DNA of 64,000 nucleotides from Gemmatimonadota bacterium (GTDB lineage Bacteria; Gemmatimonadota; Gemmatimonadetes; Gemmatimonadales; GWC2-71-9). The notes under the pieces were generated by a model that saw nothing but the letters and a program-made list of their open reading frames with translations, was not told the origin of the DNA and ran no database searches. How positions within the stretch are numbered: position 1 is the first letter of the stretch; each line of letters opens with the position of its first letter. Of the stretch, positions 9,878-17,837 are shown piece by piece. The DNA lies in NCBI GenBank assembly GCA_003222155.1, contig QHUU01000053.1, positions 57,239 through 121,238 on the forward strand, read 5' to 3'. A program made the position numbers and the translations under genes.

Positions 9878-10561
9878 TCACTTCGCCACACTCGCAGCCG
9901 CCCCCTTGGTCAACTCCCCTATGCGAACCTTCGCCTCGCCAGCCGCGCTGGTCGAGTCGAGCTGCCGTGCGATCGTGCGGTACGCCGCCAGCGCCTTGGC
10001 CGTGTCTCCGGCAGCAATCCAGGCCCGCCCCGCGTCGGACAGGAACTGGGCCCGCAGAAAGGGAAACTGGGCCGCGGCGGCCGCCCGCTCGTACGCCGGC
10101 GCGGCGTCCTTCGGCTTGAGCGCGTTCTCAAACGCTGCGCCCAACAGGCCATGTGCCTGCGCCCGGAAATCTTTGTCGGCCTTCGGCGCGTACCGCTGCA
10201 ACACGTCGATCGCCTGCTGCGTCTGCCCCTGCGCCAGACGCACTTGTGCCAGCAAGATGGTGCCCTCCTGGGCGGCGTGTGTGCCGGCGTAGTTTTCCAC
10301 GACCTGTGCAAGCACGCTCGCCGCGAGCGGGTAGTTCTTGGACTCGAGTGCCAGCCGGCCCTGCGTGAGCTGGCCGCCGGCGTTGCGCTCGGCGGTCTTG
10401 GTCGAGAGCAGATTCCACCCGAACAATCCGGCGGCGAGGACAAGCACGACGCCCGCATATGTCGCGGCCTGGCGGTGCCCCTTGATCCACTCGGTGAGCC
10501 AGCTCAGCGCGTTGGCTTCCGTTGCTGCCGGCTGTCCCGTGCTCGTCACCGTCGTCGCCAT
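9878..10561 (-). CDS. YfgM/TPR-like membrane-anchored protein
   Basis: N-terminal TM (YAGVVLVLAAGLFGWNLL) followed by TPR-like YPLAASVLAQVVENYAGTHAAQEGTILLAQVRLAQGQTQQAIDVL. Confidence 0.7.
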   Translation of the reverse strand: MATTVTSTGQPAATEANALSWLTEWIKGHRQAATYAGVVLVLAAGLFGWNLLSTKTAERNAGGQLTQGRLALESKNYPLAASVLAQVVENYAGTHAAQEGTILLAQVRLAQGQTQQAIDVLQRYAPKADKDFRAQAHGLLGAAFENALKPKDAAPAYERAAAAAQFPFLRAQFLSDAGRAWIAAGDTAKALAAYRTIARQLDSTSAAGEAKVRIGELTKGAAASVAK

Positions 10562-10572
10562 TTACCCTCGCG

Positions 10573-10656
10573 GGAGGTTTTGGAGGTTGTGGAGGTTGGG
10601 GGAGGTTGGGGGAGGTCCTCCCGAACCTCCCGAACCTCCCAAACCTCCACAACCTG
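10573..10656. repeat. Inverted tandem array of ~9-10-bp GGAGGTT-type units
   Basis: GGAGGTTTTGGAGGTTGTGGAGGTTGGGGGAGGTTGGGGGAGGTCCTCCCGAACCTCCCGAACCTCCCAAACCTCCACAACC. Confidence 0.9.
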
Positions 10657-10666
10657 CTTTTCGTCG

Positions 10667-10740
10667 TGCCCCTGGGGTGACTCGAACACCCGGCCAACGG
10701 TTTAGGAAACCGCTGCTCTATCCACCTGAGCTACAGGGGC
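10667..10740 (-). tRNA. tRNA-Arg (CCT anticodon)
   Basis: Reverse complement GCCCCTGTAGCTCAGGTGGATAGAGCAGCGGTTTCCTAAACCGTTGGCCGGGTGTTCGAGTCACCCCAGGGGC; 7-bp acceptor stem, anticodon loop TTCCTAA; CCA not encoded. Confidence 0.95.
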
Positions 10741-10767
10741 GTAAACCCCGCAATGTAGCGGGGTTAC
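10741..10767 (-). terminator. Hairpin overlapping apt stop codon and abutting tRNA-Arg
   Basis: aaCCCCGC-AATGTA-GCGGGGtt inverted repeat; no clear U-tract. Confidence 0.4.
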
Positions 10768-11300
10768 GTATAGTGTAGCAAGGCCTCCACTCGCTCCCCT
10801 TGCAGGCGCTCGCGTCCTTTCAGGAAGTCCAGCTCGATCAAGAAGGTGAACCCGACCACGTCGGCGCCGTGCGCGCGCACCAACTTGGCCGCCGCTTCCG
10901 CCGTGCCGCCCGTGGCCAACACGTCGTCCACGATCAGCACGCGGTCGCCCCGGCCCACGGCATCGCGGTGCATCTCCAGCGCGTCCGTACCGTACTCGAG
11001 CGCGTACTCGACCCGCCCCCGCGCCGCAGGCAGCTTGCCCGGCTTGCGGATGGGAACGAGGCCGGCCTCCAGTGCCAGCGCGACCGGCGCACCCAACAAA
11101 AAACCGCGGGATTCGATCGACACCACACGTGTGGCCCGGGCCCCGGTGAACGGCGTCGACATCAGCTCCACGGCACGGCGGAACGCCCGCGGGTCAAGCA
11201 GCAGCGGCGTGATATCCTTGAACAGGATCCCCGGTTTGGGAAAATCTGGCACGTCGCGAATGGTGCGGTAGATGTCTTGGACAGTCACGGTCGCGGTCAC
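10764..11300 (-). CDS. apt: Adenine phosphoribosyltransferase
   Basis: DVPDFPKPGILFKDITPLLLDP; VLIVDDVLATGGTAEAAAKLV. Confidence 0.95.
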   Translation of the reverse strand: MTATVTVQDIYRTIRDVPDFPKPGILFKDITPLLLDPRAFRRAVELMSTPFTGARATRVVSIESRGFLLGAPVALALEAGLVPIRKPGKLPAARGRVEYALEYGTDALEMHRDAVGRGDRVLIVDDVLATGGTAEAAAKLVRAHGADVVGFTFLIELDFLKGRERLQGERVEALLHYT

Positions 11301-11315
11301 CGGCGAGCCTCTCAA

Positions 11316-11588
11316 CTACCTGATGTCGAAGTCGTTCGGGATCATGAGCTCATGTGGAACCTCGCTGCTTTCCACACGCTCGACCCGCGACTGGGCCGGC
11401 CCCAGCCCCAGGATGTGCTCGAGCGCTTCGAGCGCCTGCGGTGGCCCGGCGGCGATCACTTCCACGGAGCCGTCGCGCAGGTTGCGCACGAACCCGCCCA
11501 GTCCCAGGCGTTCGGCCTCGCGCCATACGAACCAGCGAAACCCCACTCCCTGGACCCGGCCGTAGACGAGAAACCGCCGCGTGCCCAT
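11316..11588 (-). CDS. Acylphosphatase
   Basis: RRFLVYGRVQGVGFRWFVWREAERLGLGGFVRNLRDGSVEVIAAG. Confidence 0.95.
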   Translation of the reverse strand: MGTRRFLVYGRVQGVGFRWFVWREAERLGLGGFVRNLRDGSVEVIAAGPPQALEALEHILGLGPAQSRVERVESSEVPHELMIPNDFDIR

Positions 11589-11598
11589 GCCGGCCGCC

Positions 11599-12240
11599 TC
11601 ACCCCTGCCGCCCCTGGGACGCCCGCCGCCGGTGCCACCAGGCGTACACCACCGCGATCAGCGCCAGGATCGGCACCACAATGAGCACGGCCCGTCCCGT
11701 GTAGCGCCGCGCCTCCTGGTCGAGCACCTCGAGGATCACGTCTTCCCGACTCCCGATGAACCAGCCGATCCACGTGAGGATCGCGCACCAGACGAGTGCT
11801 CCGAGCCCGGTGAACACGACGAACCGGTTCAAGCTCATCCGGGCGATCCCGGCGGGGATCGAGATCAAGTGCCGCACGACCGGCAGCATGCGCCCCATGA
11901 AGACGCTGATCTCGCCGTGGGCGGCAAAGTAGCGTTCCGAGCGATCGAGCCCCCTCTCGGTGATCAGCACGTATTTCCCCAGGCGCAGAAAGAACGCGCG
12001 GCCCAGCCAGCGGGCGAGCCCGTAGTTGGCGAGCGAGCCGAGGACGCTCCCCAGCACGCCGCACGCCAGCACGACCAGGAAGTCCATCTCGCCCTTCGCC
12101 ACGAGGTACCCCGCCGGCGGCATGACGAGCTCGCTCGGCAGCGGCAGCATGGACGACTCGACGGCCATGAGGACCACGATTCCGGGGTAGCCGAGGTCGC
12201 GGAACCGCTCGAGCAGCCAGTGGACGAACGACTCAAGCAT
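11599..12240 (-). CDS. DedA family (SNARE-associated/VTT domain) membrane protein
   Basis: MAVESSMLPLPSELVMPPAGYLVAKGEM; FFAAHGEISVFMGRMLPVVRHLISIPAGIARM. Confidence 0.9.
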   Translation of the reverse strand: MLESFVHWLLERFRDLGYPGIVVLMAVESSMLPLPSELVMPPAGYLVAKGEMDFLVVLACGVLGSVLGSLANYGLARWLGRAFFLRLGKYVLITERGLDRSERYFAAHGEISVFMGRMLPVVRHLISIPAGIARMSLNRFVVFTGLGALVWCAILTWIGWFIGSREDVILEVLDQEARRYTGRAVLIVVPILALIAVVYAWWHRRRASQGRQG

Positions 12241-12907
12241 CGAAGCCGTGCTCTCCGAGCAGGGGGACGAACCGCGCCGTGCCGAGCGGTGTGTGACGCA
12301 GCTCGGCGCCCGCCCCGACGCGCTCGACCAGCGTGAGCGTTTGGGCGCCGCGCACGCCCAGCGGGATGAGGAGCCTGCCTCCGGGCGCCAGCTGCTCCAC
12401 GAGGGGCGGCGGCACATCGGGGCCGCCCGCGGTGACGAGGATCGCGTCGTAGGGCGCGTAGGCGCTCCAGCCGAGCGTCCCGTCGCCCAGCAGCACCGAG
12501 ACGTTCGTGATGAGGGCCTCGCGCAGCGCGCGCTGAGCCGCGAGCGCCAGGGCCTCCACACGCTCCACCGAGAACACGGTGGCGGCCAGGGCGGCGAGCA
12601 AGGCGGTCTGGTATCCGGAGCCGGTCCCGATCTCGAGCACGCGCTCCCTGCCCCGGAGCCGCAGGGCCTCGAGATAGCGGGCCTGGGTGTACGGCTGCGA
12701 GATGGTCTGCCCTTTCCCGATCGGCAGCGCGGCGTCCTCGTACGCGCGATGCCGCACCGCGTCGGGTACGAACAGATGGCGCGGTGTTTCCGCGAAGGCC
12801 TTGAGGACGGCCAGATCGCGGATGCCCTTCGTGCGCAGCGTCTCGACCAGCCGTACGCGATAGCCCGCGAAGGTATCCCCCGGCCCGCTCAGTCGCCGGG
12901 AAACCAC
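12233..12907 (-). CDS. pcm: Protein-L-isoaspartate O-methyltransferase
   Basis: GKGQTISQPYTQARYLEALRLRGRERVLEIGTGSGYQTALLAAL. Confidence 0.9.
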   Translation of the reverse strand: MVSRRLSGPGDTFAGYRVRLVETLRTKGIRDLAVLKAFAETPRHLFVPDAVRHRAYEDAALPIGKGQTISQPYTQARYLEALRLRGRERVLEIGTGSGYQTALLAALAATVFSVERVEALALAAQRALREALITNVSVLLGDGTLGWSAYAPYDAILVTAGGPDVPPPLVEQLAPGGRLLIPLGVRGAQTLTLVERVGAGAELRHTPLGTARFVPLLGEHGFDA

Positions 12908-13638
12908 TTCCGCACCACCTCGATGAGGCTGTAGTTGGTCATGTCCATGTGGAGCGGCGTCACCGAGATGTAGCCGTCGCTGGTGGCACGAAAGTCCGAG
13001 TCGGCGCCTCCGGTCCACGTGATGCGGCCGCCGCCGATCCAGTAGATCTCTTTGCCCCACGGGTCCTTCATGAGCGCGATTTCCTCGCTGAACACACGGC
13101 TGCCCAGGTGTGTCACCTTGACGCCCTTCACGTCGTCGCCCGGAATGGCGGGCAGGTTGATGTTGAGCAGGGTCTCCTTGGGAAAGTCCTTCACGGCGAC
13201 GATGCGCTGCAGCAGCTCGCGCAGCCCGTCCTTGTGCGTCCCGAGCGTGTCCAGGTCCGACCCGGCGTACGAGACCGCGATGCTGGGGATTCCGGCGACC
13301 AGGCCTTCCATCGCCGCGGCCACGGTGCCCGAGTAGAACACGTCTTCGCCCATGTTCTGGCCGTGGTTGATCCCGGAGATCACGAAATCCGGCCTGTCGC
13401 GCATCAGCGCTCCAATGGCGAGCAGCACGCAGTCGGTCGGGGTGCCGTCCACCTGGAAGGCCCCGTCCGGCCGTCGCGTGGCCCGCACGGGCCGGTGCAG
13501 CGTAAGCGAGTGCGACGTGCCGCTCTGCTCCCGATCCGGGGCGACGACGGTCACCTGCCCCAGCGCGGCGCACACCTCGCCCAGGACCGCGAGGCCGCGT
13601 GCCAGAATGCCATCGTCGTTCGAGATCAGGATGTTCAT
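12889..13638 (-). CDS. surE: 5'/3'-nucleotidase SurE
   Basis: MNILISNDDGILARGLAVL; VVAPDREQSGTSHSLTLHRPVR; SGINHGQNMGEDVFYSGTVAAAMEG. Confidence 0.95.
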   Translation of the reverse strand: MNILISNDDGILARGLAVLGEVCAALGQVTVVAPDREQSGTSHSLTLHRPVRATRRPDGAFQVDGTPTDCVLLAIGALMRDRPDFVISGINHGQNMGEDVFYSGTVAAAMEGLVAGIPSIAVSYAGSDLDTLGTHKDGLRELLQRIVAVKDFPKETLLNINLPAIPGDDVKGVKVTHLGSRVFSEEIALMKDPWGKEIYWIGGGRITWTGGADSDFRATSDGYISVTPLHMDMTNYSLIEVVRKWFPGD

Positions 13639-14348
13639 CGCGCTCCGAAAATGATCTGACGCCCGTAGCGCGTGAAAACCCGCGCCTGGCGCCAGGTATC
13701 CCCCCAGCGGCGGAAATGACTGGGCTGCCCCTGATAGATCGTGGGTACCCGCACCGACCGCACGCGCAGGCCCTCGGCCAGCGTCGCGAGCAGGAACGCG
13801 ATCTCGAAGTCGTAGCCCTGCTCGGCGGGTCGGATCGCCTCGGCCAGCGGCCGAGCGATCGCCCGGAAGCCGGTCTGCGCGTCCGGCACCGTTACGCCGC
13901 CGATGCGGGACGCGAGGGCAGCGGAGAGCCAGTTGCTGCAGCGCCGGCCCAGGGGCATTGTCGCGCCACGCGCGCGGGCGCCCAGTACCAGATCGGCCTC
14001 GCCGCTCTGGATCGGAGCCACGAGCCGCGCGATGTCCTCCGGAGCGTGCTGCCCGTCCGCGTCGAGGGTGACGATGATGCGGGCCCGGTCCGAGAGCGCG
14101 CGCTCGATCCCGGTCCGCAGCGCGGCCCCTTTGCCGTAATTGTGCCGGTGCACCAGGACGACCGCCCCCTCCCGCTGCGCTGCGGCTCCCGTCCCATCGG
14201 TCGAGCCATCGTCTACAACGTACACGATTGCATCGGGTGCGGCACGACGCGCCCGGGCCACGATGTCGTGAATGGTGGCCACCGCCTGGTAGGCGGGGAT
14301 GACGACGCCCATCCCCCGAGGCGCGGGCGGCTCAGCGCGCCCCGGCAT
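13635..14348 (-). CDS. Glycosyltransferase family 2
   Basis: VVIPAYQAVATIHDIV, VVDDGSTDGTG, ALRTGIERALSDRARIIVTLDADGQHAPEDI. Confidence 0.85.
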   Translation of the reverse strand: MPGRAEPPAPRGMGVVIPAYQAVATIHDIVARARRAAPDAIVYVVDDGSTDGTGAAAQREGAVVLVHRHNYGKGAALRTGIERALSDRARIIVTLDADGQHAPEDIARLVAPIQSGEADLVLGARARGATMPLGRRCSNWLSAALASRIGGVTVPDAQTGFRAIARPLAEAIRPAEQGYDFEIAFLLATLAEGLRVRSVRVPTIYQGQPSHFRRWGDTWRQARVFTRYGRQIIFGAR

Positions 14349-14709
14349 TCGGCGGGGCGCTCCCTTCGAGGATGGCGAGGACCGACTTGAGCTCGGCGCG
14401 CAGGTCTTTGATGGTCTGGGTCGCGAGCGCGCGGCGTGCCTCCGGCTTGAGCTCACCGGAGCGGCGATACTGCTCGATCTTCTGGCGAGCGCCCTCGATG
14501 GTGTACTTCTCCGTGTAGAGCAGGTGCTTGACCAGCATGATCAGCTCGATCTCGCGCCGCTGGTACACGCGATTGCCGGAGCGGTTCTTGGCGGGGTTCA
14601 GGAAGCGGAACTGGCTTTCCCAATAGCGCAGCACGTGCGGTTTGAGATCGGTGAGCTGACACACCTCGCCGATCGAAAAGAACTCCTGGACGGGATGGGG
14701 CGCGCTCAT
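14332..14709 (-). CDS. MerR-family transcriptional regulator
   Basis: FFSIGEVCQLTDLKPHVLRYWESQFRFLNPAKNRSGNRVYQRREIELIMLVKHLLY. Confidence 0.9.
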   Translation of the reverse strand: MSAPHPVQEFFSIGEVCQLTDLKPHVLRYWESQFRFLNPAKNRSGNRVYQRREIELIMLVKHLLYTEKYTIEGARQKIEQYRRSGELKPEARRALATQTIKDLRAELKSVLAILEGSAPPNAGAR

Positions 14710-15713
14710 CGCCACTGCTCCGCTTTGAGGTCCCGCTCCATCAGGTCGGCGACCGCCCTTCCGGGCGACTTGCCGTGGAACAGCACCTGGGCCACCTCGC
14801 GCGCGATCGGGAGCTCCACGCCGTGGCGCTCCCCGAGCGTCACCGCTGAGCGGGCGGTGTTCACCCCTTCGACCACGCTGGCACGCCCGGCCAGCGCCTC
14901 CTCCAGCCGCTTCCCGCTGCCGAGCTCGACGCCCAGCCGATGGTTGCGTGACAGCGGGCCCGTGGCGGTGAGAATGAGATCTCCCATCCCCGCGAGCCCC
15001 GCGAAGGTGGCGGGCTCCGCCCCAAGCGCCACGCCGAGGCGGGTGATCTCGGCCAACCCACGCGTGATCAGGGCGGCGCGCGTGTTGTGACCAAGCCCCA
15101 GCCCCTCCAGGATCCCCGCGGCGAGCGCGATCACGTTCTTGAGTGCCCCGGCAAGCTCGACACCCAGCACGTCCGTCGCGGAGTACACCCGGAAGTAGGC
15201 CGTCGAGAAAACCTGTTGCACGCGCTGCGCCACGGCATGGTCCCGGGCCGCGGCCACCACCGCCGTGGGCTGGCGGGCGTACACCTCCTGGGCGAACGAC
15301 GGACCCGACAGCACGGCGACGGGGGTCCCCTTCGGGAGCACCTCGCCCAGTACGCAGGACGGGGTGGTGAGCCGCTCGGGCTCGAGCCCCTTGGACACGC
15401 TCACGACGAGCGCGCCCCGGACCAGGCGGCCGCCTGCCCGCGTCATCACCTCGCGCACCGCGTGCGACGGGCCCGCGGAGACGACCACGTCGGCGTCCTG
15501 CACTGCCGCGCCGACATCGCCCTGGGCCGCGAGCGTGGGGGCGAGCGGCGCGCCCGGCAGGAACATGGTGTTCACATGCTCGCGGTTCACGCTCTCGACT
15601 ACCTCGGGCTCCCGCGCCCACAACGTCACCGCGGCGAGCTCCCCTTTGCGGGCCAGCAGGTCCGCGAGCGCCGTGCCCCAGGCGCCACCGCCGATGACGG
15701 CCACCCGAGTCAC
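14706..15713 (-). CDS. gpsA: NAD(P)-dependent glycerol-3-phosphate dehydrogenase
   Basis: VAVIGGGAWGTALADLLARKG; SGPSFAQEV; GALKNVIALAAGILEGLGLGHNTRAALITRGLAEI. Confidence 0.95.
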   Translation of the reverse strand: MTRVAVIGGGAWGTALADLLARKGELAAVTLWAREPEVVESVNREHVNTMFLPGAPLAPTLAAQGDVGAAVQDADVVVSAGPSHAVREVMTRAGGRLVRGALVVSVSKGLEPERLTTPSCVLGEVLPKGTPVAVLSGPSFAQEVYARQPTAVVAAARDHAVAQRVQQVFSTAYFRVYSATDVLGVELAGALKNVIALAAGILEGLGLGHNTRAALITRGLAEITRLGVALGAEPATFAGLAGMGDLILTATGPLSRNHRLGVELGSGKRLEEALAGRASVVEGVNTARSAVTLGERHGVELPIAREVAQVLFHGKSPGRAVADLMERDLKAEQWR

Positions 15714-15724
15714 ACCGCCCCCCT

Positions 15725-15835
15725 TGCCAACGCGGAACGCGGAACGCGGAACGCGGAACGGCGCGGAGCGGTCGCTGCCCGAGCGATTCTTTCCCTGATG
15801 TTCCGCGTTCCGACTTCCGCGTTCCGAGTTCGTCT
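15725..15835. repeat. Inverted array of GCGGAAC heptamers between gpsA and plsY
   Basis: (CGCGGAA)n ~4 copies at 15729-15760, then TTCCGCGTTCCGaCTTCCGCGTTCCGaGTTCG at 15801-15832 in inverted orientation. Confidence 0.9.
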
Positions 15836-15837
15836 CG

Positions 15838-16455
15838 TCACGCCGCCACGCCCTTTCTCGTTCTGAATCGACTCTCCGTCCCCTGCCTCAACCGTTCGAT
15901 ATTGCCCCGGTGCGCGTACACGAGCAGCAGCGCCAACACGATGGCCGCCCAGAACGTATACGGCTGGGCCGGCTCGGTGAGCCGCACCCACAGGGGAAAC
16001 AGCAGTGCCACGGTCAGCGAGGCGACCGACACGTACCCCGAAAGCCACAACGTCGCGCCCCAGATGACGAGCGAGATCAGCACGGCGAGCGGAGCCAGCG
16101 CCAGGAACACGCCGGCCGCGGTCGCGACGCCTTTGCCGCCCCGGAAGCGCACGTACGGCGAGAACATGTGCCCGAGCACCGCCACGATGCCCAGAGCCAC
16201 CGTGAACCAGGCGGGCCCGTTGGACCAGGGACCGAGAATCGCGACCGGGACGACGCCCTTGGCCATGTCGATGAGACCGACGGGGATGGCGTAGCGCCAG
16301 CCGAGCACGCGGTATACGTTCGTGGCGCCGAGGTTCTGAGACCCGTGCTGGCGGAGATCGATGCCGCGCCCGACCTTCCCCGCGATGTAGCTGGTGGGCG
16401 TGGCACCGAGCAGGTAGGCCAGGACGAGGATCGTGGCCAGCCCGTAGTCGTTCAT
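15838..16455 (-). CDS. plsY: Glycerol-3-phosphate acyltransferase PlsY
   Basis: LLGATPTSYIAGKVGRGIDLRQHGSQNLGATNVYRVLG; VRFRGGKGVATAAGVFLAL. Confidence 0.95.
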   Translation of the reverse strand: MNDYGLATILVLAYLLGATPTSYIAGKVGRGIDLRQHGSQNLGATNVYRVLGWRYAIPVGLIDMAKGVVPVAILGPWSNGPAWFTVALGIVAVLGHMFSPYVRFRGGKGVATAAGVFLALAPLAVLISLVIWGATLWLSGYVSVASLTVALLFPLWVRLTEPAQPYTFWAAIVLALLLVYAHRGNIERLRQGTESRFRTRKGVAA

Positions 16456-17837
16456 CGGCGCGCCGCCTCGCGTCTGCGGCGGAACTTGAGGTTCAAGGGC
16501 GAGCCGGTAAAGCGCCACGCTTCCCGGAAGCCGTTGACCAGGTAGCGCGAGTACGACTCGGGGATCGCCTCGGGCCGGTTCGAGACGACGGCGAACCGCG
16601 GTGGCGCCGTGCCGATCTGGGTCGCGTAGAGCAACCGCACCGACTCCCCCACCGGCTGGGGCGGCTGCTGGCGGTCCACCAGTGTTTCCAGCACGCGGTT
16701 CACCTCCGCCGTGGGTACCCGCTTGTCGCGCTCTCGGGCGACCTCCACGATCAGCGCGAGCAGCTTTGGCACCCGCTGGCCGGTCTTGGCCGACAGGTAG
16801 AGAAATGGAATGAACTCGAGGAACGGCGCCCGATCCTTCAGCTCGCGCTCGCCCCGCACGGCGGTGTTCGTCTCCTTCTCCTCGATCAGGTCCCACTTGT
16901 TGACGGCGACGATGATCGCCGCACCACGCTCCCACGCATCGTTGGCGATCTTCAAGTCCTGGACGTGCATCCCGTCCAGCGCGTCGACAACGAGGACGCA
17001 CACATCGGCGCGCTCCATGGCGCGCGCCGTCCGGAGCGTCGAGTAGAACTCGATGTCGTCGTCCACCTTGCTGCGCTTGCGCAGCCCGGCGGTGTCGATG
17101 AACACCAGCGTGTGCCCCTCGTAGCTGAGCGGCGTGTCGATCGCATCCCGGGTGGTGCCGGGCTCGTCCGCCACCACCAGCCGCTCCTCACCGAGCAGGC
17201 GGTTCACCAGGCTCGACTTGCCGACGTTGGGGCGTCCGACCACGGCCACTTGGACCGCACCCCCGTCACCCGGGGGCTCGCGCCCGGGGTCAGCCCTCCC
17301 GCCCCCCCCGGGCTCGCGCCCGGGGTCAATTACTGACCCCCTGAGGACCTCCACCACCCGGTCGAGCAGGTCGCCCGAGCTCTTCCCGACCGCGGCGGAC
17401 ACGGGGAACGGATCCCCCAGGCCGAGCTCGTAAAACGCGAGGTGCCGGGTGTCCTTGGGCAGCTGGTCGGCCTTGTTGGCCACCAGGATCACGGGACGGC
17501 GTGCTGTCCGGAGGTATTGCGCGATCTCCTGGTCCGCGGGGTGCACCCCCGCTTCGACATCGACCAGGAACAACACGACATCGCTCATGGCCACCGCGGC
17601 TTCGACCTGGGTCCGGATGGCGCGGTTGAGCTGGTCGTGCGCGCCCGGCACCATCCCGCCCGTGTCCACCAGCCAAAACCGTTGTCCGTTCCACTCGGCC
17701 GCGCCAAAATGCCGATCGCGCGTGATTCCCGGACGGGCGTCCACGATCGCATCCCGGCCTCCGATGAGCCGGTTGAACAACGTCGATTTGCCGACGTTGG
17801 GCCGGCCGATGATCGCGACGGTGGGGGTGCCCCTCAT
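16452..17837 (-). CDS. der: Ribosome biogenesis GTPase Der (EngA)
   Basis: Two G domains: IIGRPNVGKSTLFNRLIGGRDAIV and VVGRPNVGKSSLVNRLLGEERLVV; C-terminal KH-like region. Confidence 0.97.
   Translation of the reverse strand: MRGTPTVAIIGRPNVGKSTLFNRLIGGRDAIVDARPGITRDRHFGAAEWNGQRFWLVDTGGMVPGAHDQLNRAIRTQVEAAVAMSDVVLFLVDVEAGVHPADQEIAQYLRTARRPVILVANKADQLPKDTRHLAFYELGLGDPFPVSAAVGKSSGDLLDRVVEVLRGSVIDPGREPGGGGRADPGREPPGDGGAVQVAVVGRPNVGKSSLVNRLLGEERLVVADEPGTTRDAIDTPLSYEGHTLVFIDTAGLRKRSKVDDDIEFYSTLRTARAMERADVCVLVVDALDGMHVQDLKIANDAWERGAAIIVAVNKWDLIEEKETNTAVRGERELKDRAPFLEFIPFLYLSAKTGQRVPKLLALIVEVARERDKRVPTAEVNRVLETLVDRQQPPQPVGESVRLLYATQIGTAPPRFAVVSNRPEAIPESYSRYLVNGFREAWRFTGSPLNLKFRRRREAARR
17263..17338. 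repeat. Duplicated GGGCTCGCGCCCGGGGTCA unit inside der (inter-G-domain linker)
   Basis: Two direct copies of GGGCTCGCGCCCGGGGTCA separated by gccctcccgccccccccc-type spacer; translates as DPGREPGGGGRADPGREPPGDGG. Confidence 0.85.
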
